From the NCBI GenBank assembly GCA_934444765.1, contig CAKSDC010000001.1, positions 230,411 through 294,410 on the forward strand: a DNA stretch of 64,000 bases, in the 5' to 3' direction. Source of the stretch: an uncultured Oscillospiraceae bacterium (lineage in GTDB: Bacteria; Bacillota; Clostridia; Oscillospirales; Ruminococcaceae). Under the pieces are notes generated by a model, which was not told the origin of the DNA, did not search any database, and saw nothing but the letters and a program-made list of their open reading frames with translations. This document shows positions 43,825-54,797 of the stretch, piece by piece. A program made the translations under genes and the position numbers. The stretch's first letter is position 1. Each line of letters starts with the position of its first letter.

Positions 43825-44718
43825 ATGGAAAGTATACTTCCAGTATTAAAGACCGTTAATATATGCTTTGCTTGTAGTAATGACTATGTGGAACATCTTG
43901 CTACTGCTATATACTCTTTGGTATATAACGCTAATAGGTTTAGAACGTACGATATATTAATACTTCATAGTAATATCACTACAGATAGTATGAACGTGGT
44001 TATGCGTATAGTAGAAAAGTATCCTAACTTTTCTATTAGGTTTATAGACGTTTCGGAGTATCAACACTTGATGCAGTATGAAGTTGGTGCTTACTACTCT
44101 ATAGAAACTAATTACAGACTACTATTACTATCCGAACCGTTTAATCAATATGACAAGATAATATATCTTGATAGCGATACTGTAGTAAACGCTGACGTTT
44201 GCAACCTATTCGATATGGATATATCTAACTACTATGTGGGAGCAGTAAAAGATAGTATTATTAGATACTATCAGCATTCTAAAAGGGCTATACACTATAA
44301 CAAAGGTCACTTATATAACATAAATACCTATAGAACTAAGTTTCTTAATTTAAAGTATCCTGAGAGTTACTTTAATGCAGGAGTGCTATTAATAAATCTT
44401 AAAGAGTGTAGAAAAGATATTCCCTTTCAAAGAGTAGTAGATACACTCCATGGAGAAGACTATGTGTACAACGACCAAGACGTTTTAAACGTACTATTCA
44501 ATAGTAAGTGTATGCTATTGGATATATCTTGGAACTATATGAATAACGTGGAAGAGTTCTACAACAGTCATATAGAAGAGTATGTTAATCTATACTCAGA
44601 CCTTAAACGTAACGACTATAATATTATTCACTATATAGGACAGTTGAAGCCTTGGAACTCTAAAGTACGTCTTGATGAATACTATCATAAGTACTATAAA
44701 CTTATGGAATCGCTTTAA
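43825..44718 (+). CDS. Glycosyltransferase family 8
   Basis: 297 residues, GT-A fold of the LgtC/glycogenin type. N-terminal VNICFACSNDYVEHLATAIYSL, the DxD motif KIIYLDSDTVV (about residue 113), YFNAGVLLINLKE and NDQDVLN are family landmarks, with the C-terminal HYIGQLKPW providing the second metal His. It transfers a hexose from a nucleotide sugar, retaining the anomer. It lies 11 bases before the dockerin surface-protein gene, so it may glycosylate that Ser/Thr-rich protein; this is inferred. Confidence 0.88.
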   Translation: MESILPVLKTVNICFACSNDYVEHLATAIYSLVYNANRFRTYDILILHSNITTDSMNVVMRIVEKYPNFSIRFIDVSEYQHLMQYEVGAYYSIETNYRLLLLSEPFNQYDKIIYLDSDTVVNADVCNLFDMDISNYYVGAVKDSIIRYYQHSKRAIHYNKGHLYNINTYRTKFLNLKYPESYFNAGVLLINLKECRKDIPFQRVVDTLHGEDYVYNDQDVLNVLFNSKCMLLDISWNYMNNVEEFYNSHIEEYVNLYSDLKRNDYNIIHYIGQLKPWNSKVRLDEYYHKYYKLMESL

Positions 44719-44729
44719 GGAGGTAATTT

Positions 44730-47468
44730 ATGAATACTAAAAACAATCTATCTGTTAAAAAGACTGTAGTAGGTATACTATGCGTAGCTATGCTCGTTAA
44801 TAGCGTTTCGATGCCTATCTATAACGACGTTATTAATAATTCTATGGTAGTAGATGCCGTAGATACTAATCAAGATACTACTACTATAGACATTTCAAAA
44901 CATATTGAAGACGGTGAAGTTGCAAACGGTTTTAGTGTTTCTATTTCGGACGTTTCATACGGCGATGGAAATGAAACAAAAGTTGGTAGAATATGCCGTA
45001 CTATCAGTATTGAAGAAGACGGTACTTACATACTAACTGGTAGCAACCTAATTGAATATGAAAACGAAGTAGGAGATACTCTATTAGATACCCAAATAGT
45101 AGTAAAAGAAGGTGTTACTGCAAACTTAATCTTAAGCGACTTAACTATTAGCAACGACGACGGAGACGAAAAGTATAAAGACCTTGATGGATATGAACTT
45201 AATTATGGTGCAAGTGGTCAGATGTCAACCAAAGTTAGAACCATGTCGCCATTTTTAATACAAGGTACTGCTAACGTATCTGTTGAAAAGACTTCTACAG
45301 TAAAAAGTGAATACTCTTCTCTATTTGAAGTGGAAGAAAACGGTACTCTTAATATAAAAGAGGATACTGAAAACCAATCTTTAAATATGGGATTAGTTAC
45401 GGCTAAATTATATCAGAGTATTAGTTCAGGTCATATTGAAACAAACCGACATACTATGTTTAGCGGAAGCGGTTCTTTAAATATAGAAAGTGGTAATTTT
45501 AGTGGAAGCTTAACTGAGAAAACTGTGAGTTCTAATTATGACGTATCATCATCTACTTTTGATAATATCTGCTTTGACGTTAAAAATATGAACGTTAGTG
45601 GAGGTGTATACAATAGTTCAGTATCTTTTGGGGATGCTAATGGTTATAGATTTTATCAATATGACTATTATGCAAACAAATATGACTATGGAAACTATTA
45701 CAATAATACGTTAAATATATCAGGTGGTGTATTTAAAGATACTGTTACACTCAATGGAGATAATAATAGTATTTCACTATCTGGTGGTAAGTATAGTAAT
45801 TTAGAAGTATATAACTATTCTCATAACTTGAATACTGATGAGACAAGCACTTTTACTTTGGGTATCAATACTGACTTTACACTAAATAGTATCTTACTTG
45901 AAGGTTATTCTTACTACAACGATAATGATATTAAAGATATGGTTATCGATGATGATATACTAAACTATAAACCTACTGCAAGCGAATTCCATAAAGATGC
46001 TATTGAAAAAATATCAATATCTAATGTGGATATAGATAACACTTTAAAAGTAACCCCTAAAGATAGTGTCACAGAGTATATGTCTACCGTTCCTGTTGAA
46101 CTTACTACTACTATAGATAGTGGATTTATCGATAAGTATAAAGAGTATGGAAGTATAACATATCAATGGTATATTCAAACTGAAAGTGGCGACGTTATTA
46201 CTATGCAGAAAATAGACGGTGCTACAGAACCTACCTATACTGTACCTAATGATAAGTGCGGAGACTTTCAATATGTATGCAGTATTACGTATCATGAAAC
46301 TACTGATGATACTAAGACTGTATATAGTAATTCAGCTAACGTAACAGTAAACAAATTGGAAAATACTATAGACGTTTCAAGCAGTTCAGAAAAAGGCTAT
46401 AAGACAGAGTATCCTTGTAATGAAACTATTAAAAATCCTACTAATGAACAGTTTGAATTAGACGACGATACCGCCAAAGTATCTTATATTTGGAAAGATA
46501 GCGACGGTAATATATTAGACGGTACTCCTAATACTGCTGGAGAGTATACTCTAATAATAGTTGCTGAAGAGACTGAAACTCACAAAGAGACTACTAAGGA
46601 ATTAAAAGTAACTCGAAAGCCTCATAGTGTGACCAAAGTAGAGGCTAAAGATAGTACTTGTATCAAAGAGGGTAACTTAGAATATTATTACTGTGAAGAC
46701 TGTAAGGGTTACTATTTAGATATCGACTGTACTAAACCTACTACTTTAGAAGAAGTAACTCTTCCAAAACTTGCCCACACATACAAAGTTCCTACTTGGA
46801 CTTGGGCTAAAGATAATAGTTCTGCTACCGCTACGTTTGAATGTGAAGTTTGTAAAGACGTTCAAATATTAGATGCTACTGTTACACATAGTGATACAGA
46901 ACATATAGCTACAGTCACTTTTAATGGCAAAACATATACAGATACTATTCCTATAAAAGTTGAAACTACTACCAGTGTAAGCGAAAGTGTTACGACACCT
47001 CAAACTACTACCAGTGTAAGCGAAAGTGTTACGACACCTCAAACTACTACCAGTGTAAGCGAAAGCGTTACGACACCTCAAACTACTACCAGTGTAAGCG
47101 AAAGTGTTACGACACCTCAAACCACTACCAGTGTAAGCGAAAGCGTTACGACACCTCAAACCACTACCAGTGTAAGTGAAAGCGTTACGACTTCTCAAAC
47201 TACTACCAGTGTAAGCGAAAGTGTTACAACTTCTCAAACTACTGATATATTAAGATTTGGTGATATAGACTTAAATGAAAAGATTACTACCAAAGACTTA
47301 TTATTACTTAAAAGATATCTATTAGGTATGCTATCTTTTGAAGAGGGTTCTCAATCGTTTATTAATGCTGATATAAATAAAAATGGTAAAGTAACTACTT
47401 CCGACTTATTAGCACTTAAAAAGTATCTATTAACTGGTAGTCACCCTAATATAACTTGGGAAGGTTAG
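44730..47468 (+). CDS. Large secreted surface protein with Ser/Thr repeats and type I dockerin
   Basis: 912 residues. A signal peptide (KK, hydrophobic core around residues 12-30) leads to a region of about 420 residues rich in Gly, Asn, Ser and Tyr with beta-helix-like short repeats (NISGGVF, LSGGKYS). Two immunoglobulin-like segments follow (YQWYIQTESG, ATFECEVC) and an LPKLAHTY stretch. Seven copies of a 13-residue unit TTSVSESVTTPQT come next, then a dockerin with calcium loops DIDLNEKITTKD and DINKNGKVTTSD. It is probably exported and cohesin-bound. The N-terminal activity is unknown. Confidence 0.8.
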   Translation: MNTKNNLSVKKTVVGILCVAMLVNSVSMPIYNDVINNSMVVDAVDTNQDTTTIDISKHIEDGEVANGFSVSISDVSYGDGNETKVGRICRTISIEEDGTYILTGSNLIEYENEVGDTLLDTQIVVKEGVTANLILSDLTISNDDGDEKYKDLDGYELNYGASGQMSTKVRTMSPFLIQGTANVSVEKTSTVKSEYSSLFEVEENGTLNIKEDTENQSLNMGLVTAKLYQSISSGHIETNRHTMFSGSGSLNIESGNFSGSLTEKTVSSNYDVSSSTFDNICFDVKNMNVSGGVYNSSVSFGDANGYRFYQYDYYANKYDYGNYYNNTLNISGGVFKDTVTLNGDNNSISLSGGKYSNLEVYNYSHNLNTDETSTFTLGINTDFTLNSILLEGYSYYNDNDIKDMVIDDDILNYKPTASEFHKDAIEKISISNVDIDNTLKVTPKDSVTEYMSTVPVELTTTIDSGFIDKYKEYGSITYQWYIQTESGDVITMQKIDGATEPTYTVPNDKCGDFQYVCSITYHETTDDTKTVYSNSANVTVNKLENTIDVSSSSEKGYKTEYPCNETIKNPTNEQFELDDDTAKVSYIWKDSDGNILDGTPNTAGEYTLIIVAEETETHKETTKELKVTRKPHSVTKVEAKDSTCIKEGNLEYYYCEDCKGYYLDIDCTKPTTLEEVTLPKLAHTYKVPTWTWAKDNSSATATFECEVCKDVQILDATVTHSDTEHIATVTFNGKTYTDTIPIKVETTTSVSESVTTPQTTTSVSESVTTPQTTTSVSESVTTPQTTTSVSESVTTPQTTTSVSESVTTPQTTTSVSESVTTSQTTTSVSESVTTSQTTDILRFGDIDLNEKITTKDLLLLKRYLLGMLSFEEGSQSFINADINKNGKVTTSDLLALKKYLLTGSHPNITWEG
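46968..47240 (+). repeat. Seven tandem 39-bp repeats encoding a Ser/Thr stalk
   Basis: Seven in-frame copies of a 39-bp unit encode TTSVSESVTTPQT (five) or TTSVSESVTTSQT (two), nearly identical in DNA, which indicates recent slippage or unequal exchange. The stalk spaces the dockerin from the body and is a likely O-glycosylation region. Confidence 0.95.
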
Positions 47469-47500
47469 TATATAAGTCCAACTTTGGAGCGTGATATATA

Positions 47501-48130
47501 ATGAAGAATAGGTATTCGTTCATACTCTCTATTATGATGTTAGTATGCACCATGTTAATGGGTTGCGACGTAGACGAAGTAGTAGACAGTCTAAACAGTT
47601 CACAAGAGACGCTAAATGAAGCAGACGAATATATACAGACTACCGAATATCTAACCACTATAGAAACTACTAAAGATACTACTTCCACTTCTACTACTGA
47701 AGCTGAAGAAGATGACTACATAATAGACTACTCTACAGATACGGTTACAGACGATAGTCAGTACTCTAACGACGATATCGAAATTGAAATTTCCGAGGAC
47801 GGGGAGTATCTAACCGTAGATAGTGTAGCAGAGTATATTATGTTATATTCTCACTTACCTGAAAACTATCTAACTAAAGAAGAGGCTATGGAACTTGGTT
47901 GGGTAAGTTCTGAGGGTAACCTTTGGGAAGTCGCTGACGGTATGTGTATCGGTGGAGACGTATTCTTTAACTATGATGACGTTCTACCTGATGCCAACGG
48001 TCGACAGTGGTACGAATGCGACGTAAACTATTCTGGCGGATTTAGAAACGCTGAAAGAATAGTATACTCTAACGATGGATTAGTATACTACACTAATGAC
48101 CATTATGAAACTTTTAGAAAGATATCATAG
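47501..48130 (+). CDS. Barnase-family ribonuclease lipoprotein
   Basis: 209 residues. A lipoprotein signal peptide ends in LMGC (Cys 22). An acidic Thr/Ser/Glu linker (about 25-100) leads to a barnase domain. All catalytic residues of barnase are kept with identical spacing: Lys126 (K27), Glu172 (E73), Arg182 (R83), Arg186 (R87) and His201 (H102), in LPENYLTKEEAMELGWVSS, FRNAER and NDHYETF. Arg59, a main barstar contact, is Tyr158. It should degrade RNA outside the cell while anchored to the membrane. No barstar gene is adjacent. It is co-transcribed with the dockerin gene. Confidence 0.93.
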   Translation: MKNRYSFILSIMMLVCTMLMGCDVDEVVDSLNSSQETLNEADEYIQTTEYLTTIETTKDTTSTSTTEAEEDDYIIDYSTDTVTDDSQYSNDDIEIEISEDGEYLTVDSVAEYIMLYSHLPENYLTKEEAMELGWVSSEGNLWEVADGMCIGGDVFFNYDDVLPDANGRQWYECDVNYSGGFRNAERIVYSNDGLVYYTNDHYETFRKIS

Positions 48131-48152
48131 TCTATTAAGCATCAATCTTGAT

Positions 48153-48190
48153 AAAATCCCCTATCTGTATTTACGCAGATAGGGGATTTT
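48153..48190. terminator. Bidirectional terminator after barnase
   Basis: The perfect 15-bp stem AAAATCCCCTATCTG/CAGATAGGGGATTTT lies between converging genes. Confidence 0.85.
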
Positions 48191-48214
48191 AAATACTATA
48201 AATATTTTAAAAAG

Positions 48215-49294
48215 CTAATTTAGTAGTTGAGTTACTTCCGAAAGTGCTATAGATACTTCAGATAGACGTTCTTTAGGTACAAATTCATTGCTATTAAATA
48301 GCATAATACCAGAAGATTCACAATAAGGCATCTTTATTATTAAGGAAGTAGTAAGTTCTTCGTGGTTTATCTTTTGAGTAGCTTCGGAGTGATACTTTTC
48401 ACAGAAGTATCTAATGGCGAATAGGTCAGAACCTATGCAGTCACCCATAGACATTCTGTCTTCAAGTTCTGTTTGGTCGGAAATCTTAGTAGCTTTGCTT
48501 TCGCACTCTGTAGATACAGATAGTTCACATACTGTAGAGTTAAGCATTTCAAGACCTATAGCTATCTTATCGACATAACCCTTACTGATACAGAACGCTC
48601 TATTAATCATAGAAAGTATTACGTTTTTAATAGCACGTTCGTTGATAGTAGATAGTATATTTTCGATACAAGCAAAGTCTACTTGAATGTTCTTAGGGTT
48701 TAGTACCTTTTCGCATTCTTCTACAAGATTACAGCATACTTCGGATAGGTTATTTTGATGACCGTTTCTGTATGAAAACTCTTCGAACCTGTCATCTACT
48801 ATAGCGTATAGATTTCTGTTAGTGTTTAACATTCTTCTAATAGAGTAGATGATGTTTTCATAGGTTTGGTCGTCTAAAGTAGCGTCGTTTTCTTTAAGTC
48901 TGTCTAAGGTACTAATTATGTCACCAGCGTTTATTCTTAGGTTTACTGAGTTTATATCTATAAGTTTAGCAAGTTCGTTATCGTTTATAAAAGCGTGAGA
49001 GAAAGTTTCAGTTCTAATCTCGATGATAACAAATTCGTTGCTTCTATCGGCAAAAGTTTTTACGTTTACAGGATATGCACTACCGTTTACGTGAGCTACA
49101 GTTTCACCTGGATATAGTTCGTAAGTGTACTTGCCGTTGAAGTATTCCTTAGCCTTTTCGCTTTTAACGTCTTCTTCTTTAATACCTAACTTATTTAGGT
49201 TAGTAGACCAGAATATAGTGTTAGCAGTATTGTTTATAATAACTGCAGACTTAGAAGTCTTATATAGTTTTTTTAAAAAGTCAAATGAGGTCAT
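48215..49294 (-). CDS. Degenerate PAS/histidine-kinase-like protein
   Basis: 359 residues. The first 120 resemble a PAS-like domain (SKSAVIINNTANTIFW). The C-terminal half resembles a GHKL ATPase: INERAIKNVILSMINRAF matches an N-box with an Asn lost, and SDLFAIRYFCEKYHSEA matches a G2 box without glycines. I see no convincing phospho-accepting His in the dimerisation region. It is thus a soluble pseudo-kinase or sensor scaffold; no response regulator is adjacent. It lies downstream of pyrG, with its own SD AAAGGAG. Confidence 0.5.
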   Translation of the reverse strand: MTSFDFLKKLYKTSKSAVIINNTANTIFWSTNLNKLGIKEEDVKSEKAKEYFNGKYTYELYPGETVAHVNGSAYPVNVKTFADRSNEFVIIEIRTETFSHAFINDNELAKLIDINSVNLRINAGDIISTLDRLKENDATLDDQTYENIIYSIRRMLNTNRNLYAIVDDRFEEFSYRNGHQNNLSEVCCNLVEECEKVLNPKNIQVDFACIENILSTINERAIKNVILSMINRAFCISKGYVDKIAIGLEMLNSTVCELSVSTECESKATKISDQTELEDRMSMGDCIGSDLFAIRYFCEKYHSEATQKINHEELTTSLIIKMPYCESSGIMLFNSNEFVPKERLSEVSIALSEVTQLLN

Positions 49295-49342
49295 ATAAAA
49301 AGCTCCTTTCGATATATATATAATACTTTTTAGTATTATAGA

Positions 49343-51018
<1,676 letters not shown>

Positions 51019-51099
51019 GCACTTTTTTAAAAAAGAATTTAGATAGTATGTGTATTCTTCAATAAGACGATATATGTTTTTATGTTAAAATAAGATAAT

Positions 51100-51167
51100 A
51101 AAAAATAGCGAATTAAGAATGTTGTGTTAGAGCAATTAGTACAAACACACAAAAAAACCTAATTCGC
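51100..51167 (-). terminator. Terminator of the capsule operon
   Basis: GCGAATTA (51108-51115) pairs with TAATTCGC (51160-51167), with an inner GTGTT/AACAC pairing. On the minus strand it is followed by TATTTTTTATT. A second hairpin GATACA/TGTATC-type (about 51171-51192) precedes it. Confidence 0.6.
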
Positions 51168-51243
51168 ATTGATACATTTAAAATGTGTATCTAAAAATAG
51201 AATTTATTATTATACTACGTTTAAAGTAATAGAATACTATTCT

Positions 51244-52764
51244 TTAAATTTTTTTCTTATGTATTATTTTTAAAAGGATATTTTTAAAATATATGAATTC
51301 TTCATTTTTATGAAACAGAATTAAAAATATTGCATTTGGAATTGTTATACATAAGATTACTCTAAAAATGAAATTGAGTAGTGTTACTTCATTAAATATG
51401 CTTGCTATTAATAAAATAATTCCTAATGAAGCTATAGTTACAAAAAAGTACTTAAAAAATAGTTTGAAATATTCCAATACACTTTTACCATATAGATGTT
51501 TAAATAATACATATGGTTCAACCCAAAAGCATACTGTTATTGTAGATATTGTAGTTCCAACAAATACACCCAATATTCCCATTTTGTTTACTAATATTAA
51601 TGAAAATATTAAATTAACTATAGATTCAATAATTGGTTTGTATCTATCATTCCAAAATAATCCTGCTGTTTCTTTAAATATATTTGCTGGACGCCTCATG
51701 TTGGTTAAATAAAAATTAATTATTATGAATGCCACAATATTATTGCTAAAAGTGTACTTTTCTCCTATCCAAATAGTTATAAAAGGATTTATTAATACAT
51801 ATAAACATATAGCACAGAATCCATTAAGCCATGAACTGGCAAAGTAGATATCTTTAAATACTGAATATGATTTTTTTATGTTTTCAGAAGAAACCAAATT
51901 ACCAACACTTGCAGTAATTGAGGAGAATATTAGTGCCAAAAATGTATTTACTGCACTTGTAATCATAGTATAGTTAGAATATAATCCAACTTGAATTACA
52001 CCAACAAACTTAGATATTATAAGATTATCAGTACAAAACACCATAAAATATCCTATTTTATGAAGAAACATTGCAGATACATTTTTTATAATGCTCTTTT
52101 TTTCTTCAGGAAGTAGTTTTTCTTTGCTTCTTACTTTTATAAACGGAAACATTCTATCCGCTTTATTGGAAACCCAAAAATTTCCTATTAAAGTAAATAC
52201 TATAGTACAGCTATAGTATATAATATAATTTTTAAATAGTAGTAGTATTATTATTTGAAATATATTCTGTGTTACTGTACATATGAATTTTATCATATTT
52301 ACAATGTAATTCTTTTGGGCAACGTTTATAATAGAGTTTTTATAAATAAAGAAATATGATACTGCCATATTAACAACATATAGTATATATATTAAAGTGA
52401 TATGTTCAATATCAGGAGTTTCCTTCATAAAGAAGTTTAGAAAAGGTGCTAAGGATAATCCTACTATTAATATTATACATCCAATAGTATTATATACTTT
52501 GGCATAAACGCTCATTAAGACGGATAGTTTATGCTCATCATTTTTTGCCATTGGTTTATACATTAAATATATTAAAGCAGAACCGACTCCTAATTCAGCT
52601 AAGGATAACATACTTAATATATTACTAAATAGTCCGTTAATTCCTAAATATTCTTCTCCTAAAGTTTTTATTAATACTGTTCGTGAAACAAAACTTAATA
52701 ATAATGTTCCAACTTGAATAATTAATGAAACTACGGAGTTTTTTATTGATTGCTCAGCTCTCAA
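51244..52764 (-). CDS. Polysaccharide flippase (Wzx-like, MOP superfamily)
   Basis: 506 residues, about twelve to fourteen membrane helices, with the polysaccharide-transport opening QSIKNSVVSLIIQVGTLLLSF and LGEEYLGINGLFSNILSML typical of Gram-positive Wzx proteins. It moves lipid-linked repeat units across the membrane. Codon use is AT-rich like the rest of the locus. It is the last gene of the operon reading from 60038. Substrate is probably the repeat unit built by the neighbouring transferases. Confidence 0.88.
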   Translation of the reverse strand: MRAEQSIKNSVVSLIIQVGTLLLSFVSRTVLIKTLGEEYLGINGLFSNILSMLSLAELGVGSALIYLMYKPMAKNDEHKLSVLMSVYAKVYNTIGCIILIVGLSLAPFLNFFMKETPDIEHITLIYILYVVNMAVSYFFIYKNSIINVAQKNYIVNMIKFICTVTQNIFQIIILLLFKNYIIYYSCTIVFTLIGNFWVSNKADRMFPFIKVRSKEKLLPEEKKSIIKNVSAMFLHKIGYFMVFCTDNLIISKFVGVIQVGLYSNYTMITSAVNTFLALIFSSITASVGNLVSSENIKKSYSVFKDIYFASSWLNGFCAICLYVLINPFITIWIGEKYTFSNNIVAFIIINFYLTNMRRPANIFKETAGLFWNDRYKPIIESIVNLIFSLILVNKMGILGVFVGTTISTITVCFWVEPYVLFKHLYGKSVLEYFKLFFKYFFVTIASLGIILLIASIFNEVTLLNFIFRVILCITIPNAIFLILFHKNEEFIYFKNILLKIIHKKKI

Positions 52765-52782
52765 TATCTATTCACCAACCTT

Positions 52783-53733
52783 TTATTTTTGGGTTAATTT
52801 TTTGTACAAAAAAAATATGTTGGATGTATATAATAACAATATTCTTTTAATTCTGCGTTTAAATCCTTTAGGATGATATTTTTTTAAATTTTGTTTGAAT
52901 TTAGAAATATATGTATTTTTATCTTTTAAATCAGAAAGATACAAATCAATTAATATCATAACTGTTCTATCAAAACAATAATCTTTTAATATAGTAGATA
53001 GTTGTGGAAATTTTTTTGGATATACATCATAGAATGTACTCATAAAAGTGAAAAAAGATAATTTTTTTTCGCTTATAGAATTATGACAAATACTACTATC
53101 TGTTATGATGTAATTATATAAGGACTTATTTACCATAGCAATATGGTCTTCAGGATTTAAAATATTTAGTAACATAGTTAAATCTTCACAATAGTGGAGA
53201 TTTTCATAGAAGTAGTTTTTAGTTTCTTTATTAATAAAAAGACTGCGTTTAAATAGTTTATTCCAAACTACTCCCATACACGTTGTATCAAAAATATCTT
53301 TTAAAAGTTTTTCGGAAGATATAGTTTTTTGAGAGTATATAATAGTTTTGTCTATCTTATTATTTTTTATTTCGTTATATCCACACATAGATATTTGTGT
53401 GTTTTCGCTTTTTAAAGTATTTAAAAGACATTCATACATATTAGGTTCAATATAATCGTCAGGGTCTATAAATCCTATATATTCACCAGTACTATTAATT
53501 AATCCTAAATTTCTTGCAGAAGAAACGCCACCATTTTTTTTATGAATAACTTTTATTCTATTATCTTTTTTTTGGTAGTCATCACAAATTTTAGGGGATG
53601 TATCTGTTGAACCGTCATCTACAAGTATTATTTCCAAATTATTGTAAGTTTGACTTATAATACTATCTATGCATTTAGCTAAATATTTTTCTACATTATA
53701 AATAGGTACTATTATACTAATCAAATCGTTCAT
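52783..53733 (-). CDS. Glycosyltransferase family 2 (copy A)
   Basis: 316 residues, GT-A fold. N-terminal LISIIVPIYNVEKYLAKCIDS, VDDGSTDTSPKICDD, NGGVSSARNLGL and the metal motif FIDPDDYIEPNMYE. It adds one sugar to the capsule repeat unit. Highly similar along its whole length to the next gene, down to the C-terminal KKYHPKGFKRRIKRILLLY. It has a DPDD motif where the paralogue has DSDD. Confidence 0.9.
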   Translation of the reverse strand: MNDLISIIVPIYNVEKYLAKCIDSIISQTYNNLEIILVDDGSTDTSPKICDDYQKKDNRIKVIHKKNGGVSSARNLGLINSTGEYIGFIDPDDYIEPNMYECLLNTLKSENTQISMCGYNEIKNNKIDKTIIYSQKTISSEKLLKDIFDTTCMGVVWNKLFKRSLFINKETKNYFYENLHYCEDLTMLLNILNPEDHIAMVNKSLYNYIITDSSICHNSISEKKLSFFTFMSTFYDVYPKKFPQLSTILKDYCFDRTVMILIDLYLSDLKDKNTYISKFKQNLKKYHPKGFKRRIKRILLLYTSNIFFLYKKLTQK

Positions 53734-53780
53734 TTTATTATAACCTCACTTATAATCGAATACAAGGCATATTGTTGATT

Positions 53781-54731
53781 TTATTTATTATTTATTCTTT
53801 TATATAGCAAAAATACATTTTGCATATATAGAAATAAAAATCTTTTTAATTTGCATTTAAATTTTTGCGGATGATATTTTTTTATGTCTTTTTTTAGACT
53901 ATTAATATAATCATTTTTATCCTTTAAATTTGAAAAATGTAATTCGGTTAATATTAATATAGTAATATTAAAGCAAGCTTCATCTAATTGATTGGATAAG
54001 TTAGGAAATTTAACTGAACATATATCTTTTAGAGTATCCCTATAATAGATTATACTTAGCTTTTTTTCATCTGTTAAATTGTGCGAAAGACTATTATTAA
54101 ATATGTTATAGTTATATAATGCCTTGTGTACAATAGAAATATTATCTGTAGCATTTAAGATACTTACTATCATTAAAGCATCTTCTCCAAAAGTGACATT
54201 TTCAGGAAAACAAATTTGATTTGAACCATTAAAAAAGAGACACCTTTTAAATAGTTTATTCCAAACCACTGGTCTGAAAAGTTCCTCAAATATATCTTTT
54301 AAAAGTTCTTCACCAGATATCGTATTTTGGTTAGGTATGATACTTTTAGTTATTTTATTATTTTCAAGTTCATTGTATCCACACATAGATATTTCTGTAT
54401 TATTATCCTTTAACGCTTTAAAAAGATTTTCATACATATTAAGTTCAATATAATCATCTGAGTCAACAAAACCAATATAATCGCCAGTACTTTCAGCTAT
54501 TCCTATGTTTCTTGCAGAAGAAACTCCGCCATTTTTTTTATGAATAACTTTAATTCGATTATCTTTTTTTGAGTATTCATCACAAATTTTGGGAGAACTA
54601 TCTATAGAGCCATCGTCCACCAATATGATTTCAAGATTTTGATAAGTTTGACTTAAAATACTATCTATACATTTTGATAAATATTTTTCTCCATTATATA
54701 CTGGAATTATTATACTAATCAAATTTTCCAT
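53781..54731 (-). CDS. Glycosyltransferase family 2 (copy B)
   Basis: 316 residues, the same length and layout as copy A: LISIIIPVYNGEKYLSKCIDS, VDDGSIDSSPKICDE, NGGVSSARNIGI and FVDSDDYIELNMYE. The two are a tandem duplication; they diverge most in the middle (about residues 140-250), where acceptor specificity usually lies. This suggests two different linkages. Confidence 0.9.
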   Translation of the reverse strand: MENLISIIIPVYNGEKYLSKCIDSILSQTYQNLEIILVDDGSIDSSPKICDEYSKKDNRIKVIHKKNGGVSSARNIGIAESTGDYIGFVDSDDYIELNMYENLFKALKDNNTEISMCGYNELENNKITKSIIPNQNTISGEELLKDIFEELFRPVVWNKLFKRCLFFNGSNQICFPENVTFGEDALMIVSILNATDNISIVHKALYNYNIFNNSLSHNLTDEKKLSIIYYRDTLKDICSVKFPNLSNQLDEACFNITILILTELHFSNLKDKNDYINSLKKDIKKYHPQKFKCKLKRFLFLYMQNVFLLYKRINNK

Positions 54732-54797
54732 TTTTATGATTTAACCTTTCCTATAAGTATTATTTACTCAATACATATTTTATATTTAAGTTTATAA

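Noticed and set aside
46869..47237. An open frame on the minus strand across the 39-bp repeats, encoding repeated Arg/Cys-rich units
   Set aside because: It is a mirror of the Ser/Thr repeat in the real gene, has no SD, and repeats only because the DNA does.
46968..47240. Possible CRISPR array
   Set aside because: The units are contiguous without unique spacers, stay in frame and encode part of a clear surface protein.
48131..49342. Barstar as antidote for the barnase homologue
   Set aside because: The neighbouring gene is four times longer than barstar and resembles a degenerate sensor kinase; nothing else in the window looks like barstar.
51061..51200. Small RNA gene on the plus strand
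   Set aside because: The hairpins have their T-rich tail only on the minus strand, so a terminator for the capsule operon explains them better.
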